Assembly: GCA_026120185.1 (NCBI GenBank)
Contig: JANUWF010001696.1
Coordinates: 248,001 to 312,000 of the forward strand
Length of the DNA stretch: 64,000 bases
Reading direction: 5' to 3'
Source of the DNA: Voacanga thouarsii
Lineage: Eukaryota > Streptophyta > Magnoliopsida > Gentianales > Apocynaceae
Positions within the stretch are counted from its first letter, which is position 1. Each line of letters begins with the position of its first letter. Below are positions 58,201 through 64,000 of this stretch, in pieces. Made by a program: the position numbers and the translations under genes. The notes beneath the pieces are model-generated. The model was given only the letters and a program-made list of their open reading frames with translations, did no database searches and was not told where the DNA came from.

Positions 58201-59576
58201 GGTGGCCGAAAGATGGAGTGAAATGGTGAGGAATAAATTTGGTTGTTTGAGGAACATTTTAGGGAAGGTTGCTAAATTAATGTTGCTGAAATTTTGGTAT
58301 CTAATCAAAGCATGATTGCAGAGATTTGCTGGAGAGATTTTCGGGCAGCCATGTCTGATTTTTGTGCAGAAGCTTGGGAAAGACAATGGTGTTCAGTTCA
58401 TGGCCTTTTAAGAAAGGTTTGTGTAGAAGAAAGATGAAGTTTCGGCCAGGGATGGAATTGAAAACAAAGCTGGAAAATTCTGTCCAGTGATTTTCGCAAG
58501 TTGGAAAGAATTTCTGGGCAGATTTTCTACCATTGTTCAGTCGATTTTGTAGAAGATTTTAAGGGGATTTCAAGGGTCTTTCAAGGCTGGTTTCCAGCCT
58601 TCTTTATGGAAGAAAAGCGTGGCTAAGATGCTGAGCAAAAACTGAAAGAAAAAGCTTGGTTTCGGACCCCTAAAGCTGCGAATTCAACCAGAAATTTCTC
58701 TGGTTTTGCACAGCATTTGTGCCATTCGAAAATGGCCAAAAAAATTCATATTTCAAGCTGATCAAAAGGGCCATTTTCTAGCAGCTTGGGAGGGAATAAT
58801 GGCTGAGAATTTTGACACCTTGAAGGCACAAGAAGCTGGAAAATTTCAGTTCATTACAATGAAGGAAAATGAACCTAACTATAGTGAAGTTTAGAAGGTT
58901 CACTAGGGGAATTAATTCTCTTGGAATCCTTCCCCATCTCTTCCACTTTTTCAATCCATAAGATGTCTTTCACTAAGACATTTTGAACCTTCAAAGCCAC
59001 AACAATTTATTGAAATTTCTGGAATGAAATTGGCTAGAACAAATGTGACCAATCTAACGAATTGAGAATTAAGGAAAATTAAGGATCAAGGAAGAATGAA
59101 TTCCCTTAGGAAATTTGTGTAGGGCACAAGAATAGGATTACGGGTACTCCTATCATATCTCCCTTAGGACAATACCTATACTCTACTCTAAAGAACTTAA
59201 GACTTAAGACAGAAGATACAACCTTCCAAAGAAAAAATAAAATTTAATCATGCTAAAATTCCAATGATGGGATTTGAACCCAAGACCTCAAAAATTAATT
59301 CCAAAACTCTAACCACTAAACCACAACAACTCTTGTTCTTATTTTCTCTCTAAAATATTTTTCCTATTTAATCCTCATGCTATCTCCCTATTTTCACCTC
59401 AAGCAAAAATTACAATTTTGCCCTTCTTACTCAATATTCACAATTAACCCTTCTAGGCCACAAAACACAAATCCAAAGCACATAATTTCATATAAAAATA
59501 TATTTAAGCCTGCAATAAAATAGGATATGCATCCCAACCCCCTTACTCTAATGTTGGTTTCGACTGGGGTTTCACA
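55263..59576 (-). mobile_element. Tekay solo LTR, minus orientation (4314 bp)
   Basis: Top strand TGTAACACCCCAC to GGTTTCACA, flanked by GTGAT. On the minus strand it has box A TGGTTTAGTGG (59323-59313), box B GTTCAAATC (59279-59271), donor GTAAGT (57464-57459), acceptor TTTCAG ending at 55556 and the GTGTGG block (about 55720-56086). A short (GA)n run is at about 57600-57613, where sisters have longer runs. The subfamily differs from 22236/40807 and is the closest match to the fragment at 35166. The 139-codon frame at 57967-58386 is not conserved in sister LTRs. Confidence 0.94.
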
Positions 59577-59581
59577 GTGAT

Positions 59582-61124
59582 ACTCAAAATTAACACGTGG
59601 ATACTTGTTATTTGAACAAGTACTTTGGATGACGTAACTATGATATAATTACATGGATAACTATTTAGTGCCAGTGATAGAATTTCATTATAGCGAATGT
59701 GCAAGTATCTTTAAACTTAAGAACTGTAAGGTATTTTATTTGCTAAGCGTTGTACGTTGATTCCAATCTTTGGAGTCCTTATAAGACTACCTATGGGATG
59801 GATATTGGGTACAATGTGAAGTAAACAAAAGTAGTTGAGAGGGTCAATAAAGGATTCACCACTCCTAATAGTAGGAGCAAATATCTCAAGGCCACTTGTA
59901 GAAATCATTACTCAAGAAGCTTTTGGCCAAGACTACTATGTGTTGTAAATGGTTCCAATTGATACACATTGTTGAGTAATGAATTTTGGGAACAGGTAGT
60001 AAAATATTCGGGAAAAAAATAATTTATATTCTGGAAGAATTGGCACTAATTCCTTACTCTAAACCGAATGAGATATTTTATAGCCAAAAGAGTTTATTGT
60101 ACTGATGTTTCGCTATTGAAATGTTAATGTCAAGCCACTTATCTTTCTGGATTTTTGGACGGTCATGATATATTACTAGATACCACTAATGATCAGTGAA
60201 ATATGGATTTATTAATTATAAAATTAATAAATTTAATCTTAATTAGAATTAATAAATTAATTCTAAGTATTTAAAGGCTTATTAATTCTACTATGATAGA
60301 ATTGATTCATATTAGCTACCAAATGACTAGAAAACCTTATGGGTCGCACACAATAGAAGAATTGGCACTCAAAATATTATTTTATAATATTATAGGGTTA
60401 ATTTGTGAGAAGAAATAATTGTTAAGGGCTAATTATAAAGTGTTATAATTGTTTGGGGTTGAGTTGCGATTATTAAATCCCAATAGGTGAATTATAAACT
60501 TGTTATAATTTGTAGGGCCTAATTACAATTCTTGAAATTTCTAAGCCCATAATTGAAAAAAGAAAATTCCCAACAAATATGGATTTCAAATTTAAGTTAG
60601 AAATTTCCTAACTTGTTTTCTGGTTTACGTAATTCGTTTGTCTTTTTGTTGTGGCTGGTTTTGAAATATATGAAATCAGTTTCCTATTTCAGAGATAGAT
60701 AATTTATTCTCTGTGTTATTAGAATTTTGCCGCTGTAGAGAACAAAAATGGAAGACATAAAAAAGGATTTTTTTTTCTTCTTTTCTTCTCAAAAGAAATA
60801 GAAAATAGTTTCTACTCAATTAAATTAATCATTCAACTACCAAGCATTATTCTACTAACATAGATTTTGGTGGTTTTGAGTACATTCTTCAAGTGGATCA
60901 ATATTAGAGAATTTCCTATCCTTGGAATATGATGGCTCGATTGGATTGACTTTTGAATGGGATTTACGAGGAAGAAAATTTTTTAAAAGCTGCATTTTGT
61001 AGGTAATTAATTTTTCCTCCCTTTTCATGATTCGTTTAATTACATATGAGTGATCCTTTGTGTGGATTTCATTTTTTTTTTTTTTTGCTACGTGTAAATT
61101 AGTGTGCAAGATCGAAACCCAACA
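59582..61124 (+). mobile_element. Copia 'L1' 3' LTR, copy G, right part
   Basis: After GTGAT it runs ACTCAAAATTAACACG to GAAACCCAACA at 61124. No primer site follows, as expected for a 3' LTR. Its wording matches copy F in the subfamily-specific region (GGGCTAATTATAAAG, about 60424; GGTTTTGAAATATATG, about 60657). Confidence 0.88.
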
Positions 61125-61260
61125 AGCGTTGCACTTGGGACTTTATCCAAAAGTTATATTCACATGAAAACAAACTGAAAAATAAAGAATGTCTTGTATT
61201 ATTAAATAAATATACAATATATAAAATACATGTAATTGCCTCTGGGGCATAACACTAACA
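61125..61260 (-). mobile_element. Copia 'L1' LTR, copy E, right part (its beginning)
   Basis: On the minus strand it starts TGTTAGTGTTATGCCC (61260) and runs to GTCCCAAGTGCAACGCT. The next L1 text, TGTGTTAAGGAAATC, is found at the end of copy E at 48251. AGCGT here and AATGT at 48247-48251 would be the decayed duplication made when the F-G element inserted. Confidence 0.75.
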
Positions 61261-62354
61261 TCTCAAGCCACCAAACGAAGGGCTAAAAGACTTGTGAAGA
61301 GATAGGTACTGAAGGAAGTCCCAATGGAATCTCAAAAAGAACAACAATTTTTATGGAAAATAAAGCCAACATTTAAACAAGAATTGGGGGCTAAAGGAGG
61401 ATTAAAACGAGCTCAAAAAGACCAACATTCCATTTGGAAGATAAAATAAGTACACGGCAATGAAATTGAGGTCAAAGGAGCTGATTTTAAAGCGTAACAA
61501 AACAAGAAACCTCGAGTAGAAGGAAGTCGGCTATGGTCTTGAGCCCCAGCTCAGCACTAGCCCAATGTTGCCTGGATTACTATTAACATACAATTGTGAA
61601 TGAATGCTGGCCCTAGTGCCCAAACCGGCACCGGTACAAGTCTGGACAATCCCAAGTTTTTGCTATTTCTCTTGTTTTTAGCCTTTTACATTTGAAATTT
61701 AATTTTTACCATTTTATTATGTTTTAACCTATTATAAGGCATGTAATAGGGCCTCAAATATTGCATTAAGGCCATTTAATAGTCAGGATTTGTTTGCTAA
61801 GTAGTTTTCGGTAAGGCATATACATATGCTATTATAACTCTTATAAAACAACTTTAGATATTTTGAATTGGGAAATCAAATTTGTTCTCTCTGCAGAGAG
61901 TTCTTAAGGGTGATCATCTTGGGTGATTCCCATATAAATCAAGACCAAATCATAGAGCTTAGTCCCACCTTTTTTCTTGTCTATAAACTTCGATGAATAG
62001 TCTTTAGCTTCTACTCTGAATTAGGTCTTAGGATTTCATCCATTCTAAGGTTCTTTTTGGGTTAATGTTAGGGTGCCTTCAAATTCCGATCCTTAATGTC
62101 CTAATCTCTCGTAAAATTAGGGTGTTTAGATGTCCTTGGTGTAGGCTAGATTTATATTATCACAAGAGTGTTAATTTACCTTGCATTTTAGTATTCTTAT
62201 GTGTGGGTTTGGTAAGATCCTTGAGTTTAATCCACAAGTTTTGGGCTTCTCAAGATCATATCACTTTTCTTTACTTTTCTTCCTGTGTCTTACGACATTG
62301 CGTGGAAGATAAGCTCAATCCGTGCTTAAATGGTATGATTGCCCCTTTCCACTA
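61261..62354 (+). mobile_element. 'X' family copy
   Basis: It begins with AG-rich text (AGGCTAAAGGAGGATTAAAA type), has a GC-richer patch with CCGGCACCGG at about 61545-61645, then shares TTCTTAAGGGTGATCATCTT, GGTGATTCCCATAT and following words with 45430-45520. It lacks a clear primer site. No gene is seen; the frame at 62065-62355 has no family signature. Confidence 0.5.
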
Positions 62355-62468
62355 ATTCATACTATACATAGAAAATATCCTTTCAATATAAGCAGATTAG
62401 GATAAGCCTAATATTCTTTCCTTCCTATCTCAAAGAAGCTTTATTCCAAGAATGTAGCTAGCTTCCTT
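62355..62468 (-). pseudogene. Copia RT/RNase H linker fragment (second L2-type remnant)
   Basis: GCAGATTAGGATAAGCCTAA, AGAAGCTTTATTCC and TAGCTAGCTTCC match 11930-12010 of the first L2 copia body. The match is cut at about 62468 and resumes at 63463. Confidence 0.75.
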
Positions 62469-63462
62469 GGTGGGAATCCACTTAAGAAATATGCCAAAGC
62501 TAAAGAAGGGGGATGTAACTGCAAGCCACACTTCATAGAACTTTTGAAGAATCCAAGACGTGGAGGCTTACAAAGGAGAATTCAAGCAAAACCATCCAAT
62601 AAGCCAAGGGACATAAAAAGTGTGAAGAGATGGTCAAAGAAAGTTGTATTTGCCCAACAATTTGTATGAAAGGAAAAAGGAGCATAAGAGAAGGTTAAGA
62701 ACAAGTAAATGAACTGGTTGTTGAAGAATAGTATCGAACAGGTGCTGGCATTTCTCAGCCTGTTAGCCGATTTGTTCAGAACAAAGCCAGCGCCGACTTA
62801 CCTACGCAAACCAGTACCGGCCCACTTCGGGCAATTCCCTATTTTTTTTAATTTTTTTTTATTGTTTTGTTCTATTTTCTTCCCAATTAAATTTTCACGA
62901 CTTTATTAGTAATAGGAATATTTTAGACATTTTAAACATATCAATGGCTGAGATTACTTCTTACCATAGATAGGGTTAAATGGTTGTATATATGCCATTA
63001 TAATATTTCATATGTAAGTTAGATATTATCCTTAAGATCAATGAGAGACCTATGTGAGAGTTTTTGAGACCAATCTTAGGATTTCATTCATTGCCTTTGA
63101 TTTGTGTCTATAAACTCATAAGGATAGATCAAACTAACCTATCAAAATAGAATCTTAGTTTCTTGCAAAGCTAAAGGTCTAGAGTAGAGGTTATCTTTGG
63201 TTACCTAGTCCATCTACTTCAATTATTCTTTACTCCTAGTAGGATTAAGAGTTCTTGGGTATGCATTAGTAGACATAATTCATATTTTCTAGTAATCTAG
63301 GTTCTCAAATTAGCCTAGTGTGTTAGTATTTGAATTGGGTGCATTTATTTTGCTTCAAAATCCTTATTTTGAGATTCCAAGTGGGTCTTGTATTTTAACC
63401 CCAAATTAGCTATGAAATTTAACAATTAAATACCCCCGAAGTAAGATCATATTATTCTCCTT
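62469..63462 (+). mobile_element. 'X'-like insertion splitting the copia fragment
   Basis: It opens with AG-rich text and has a GC-richer patch with AGCCAGCGCCGA and CAGTACCGGCCC (about 62790-62825), then AT-rich text ending near 63462. The layout matches the X copies, but the sequence match is weak in its second half and no target duplication is clear. Confidence 0.45.
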
Positions 63463-64000
63463 TTCATGCTAAATTGACTTAATAGCCAAACCTTTATAGA
63501 TTACAATGTCCCTACTCATTTCCAATGAGTAGAATGTTACCCACATAAAGTGTCATAAAAGACAGGCTATTGCCATCTATTTTCCTATACATCCATAGTT
63601 CATCCTCATTTTGTATGAATCCATAAGACTTTACAATCTCATCAAAATATATATTCTATGCTCGTGATGCGTGTTTAAGTCCATAAATAGACTTCTTAAG
63701 CTTACAGACCATAAGTTCTTGGCCTTTTGCAAAAAGTTCTTTAGGCTGGGCTATATAGATGTCTTTAGTAAGATATTCATTAAGAAAGGTTGTCATAACA
63801 TCCATTTATCATGTCCCGCAGTCATAATAACATGTGATGGCCAAGAGAATGGGAATAGAGTTAAGTATAGCAACAAGTGAAAAGGTATCATCATAATCGA
63901 TCCCTTCTTTTTGAGTGTAACCTTTTGCTAATAACCTTGCTTTAAAGGTTTCCATCTTTCCATCTGCACCTCTCTTTCTTCTGTCTACCCACTTAAACTA
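63463..64000 (-). pseudogene. Copia reverse transcriptase (second L2-type remnant, runs off the window)
   Basis: The sequence is collinear with 12030-12560: AAATTGACTTAATAGCC, GTAGAATGTTACCCACATAA (the YVDD region, decayed), AAGTCCATAAATAGACTTCT, GAAAGGTTGTCATAACATCC and CACCTCTCTTTCTTCTGTC. On the minus strand these correspond to the RT region from KWVY..KRGADG through the active site. No open frame of useful length is left. It continues past the right edge. Confidence 0.85.

Noticed and set aside
57967..58386. 139-codon minus-strand frame inside a Tekay solo LTR
   Set aside because: Not present in other Tekay LTRs; composition follows the AT-rich LTR.

Overview
This window is plant nuclear DNA, almost certainly from an angiosperm. 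It is AT-rich and I found no intact host gene, rRNA, tRNA or CRISPR array. Nearly every base falls in LTR retrotransposon sequence: Ty3/gypsy chromoviruses of Tekay/Del type (chromodomain at the integrase C-terminus, LTRs of about 3-4.3 kb), Athila-like gypsy pieces, and at least two Ty1/copia families. All coding regions carry stops or frameshifts, so nothing here looks able to move by itself. The species cannot be named from the sequence.

Layout. 1-3972: 3' end of a Tekay-type element on the + strand (integrase tail, chromodomain, polypurine tract, 3.2-kb LTR). 3973-5579: degenerate Athila-like gag. 5580-11101: three head-to-tail pieces of a copia LTR on the - strand ('L2'), the first split by a solo LTR of another copia family ('L1', 6629-8341, target duplication CTAAA). 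11102-14396 and 27791-28028: the minus-strand copia body belonging to L2, split by a four-layer nest. That nest, from outside in, is a solo 'hairpin' LTR (14397-14669 / 26280-27790), an L1 solo LTR (14670-16153 / 26079-26279), and a Tekay element with both LTRs (16154-26073, target duplication ACTCA). 28029-36312: a minus-strand Tekay element with its 3' LTR, gag and pol, ending in a junction with an LTR piece of another subfamily. 36313-38154: second hairpin LTR. 38886-40556: L1 LTR. 40807-45047: Tekay solo LTR (CTAAG) inside a third LTR family ('X'). 45940-61260: several L1 copies, including a plus-strand element (5' LTR and primer site at 48252-50107, 3' LTR ending at 61124) inserted into an L1 LTR of opposite orientation; its interior holds an L2 LTR, an Athila-like LTR and an unidentified coding fragment, and its 3' LTR holds a Tekay solo LTR (55263-59576, GTGAT). 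61261-64000: X-family sequence and a second remnant of the L2-type copia polymerase.

How the parts work. In a live Tekay element the LTR would drive transcription, gag would form the particle, protease/RT/RNase H/integrase would copy and insert the DNA, and the chromodomain would steer insertion to marked chromatin. Here those functions are broken and the window records repeated insertion, LTR-LTR recombination to solo LTRs, deletion and point decay.

Points most worth a second look: (1) Tekay LTRs carry a tRNA-like module with matches to both Pol III promoter boxes; (2) they share a TATA box / short exon / GTAAGT donor / distal TTTCAG acceptor layout that predicts an intron inside the LTR; (3) the Tekay element at 16154 has a small acidic proline-rich ORF before gag with SUMO-interaction-like motifs; (4) the hairpin LTR contains a roughly 69-bp-period array of inverted repeats. 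All coordinates and homologies were read by eye; no alignment was run.
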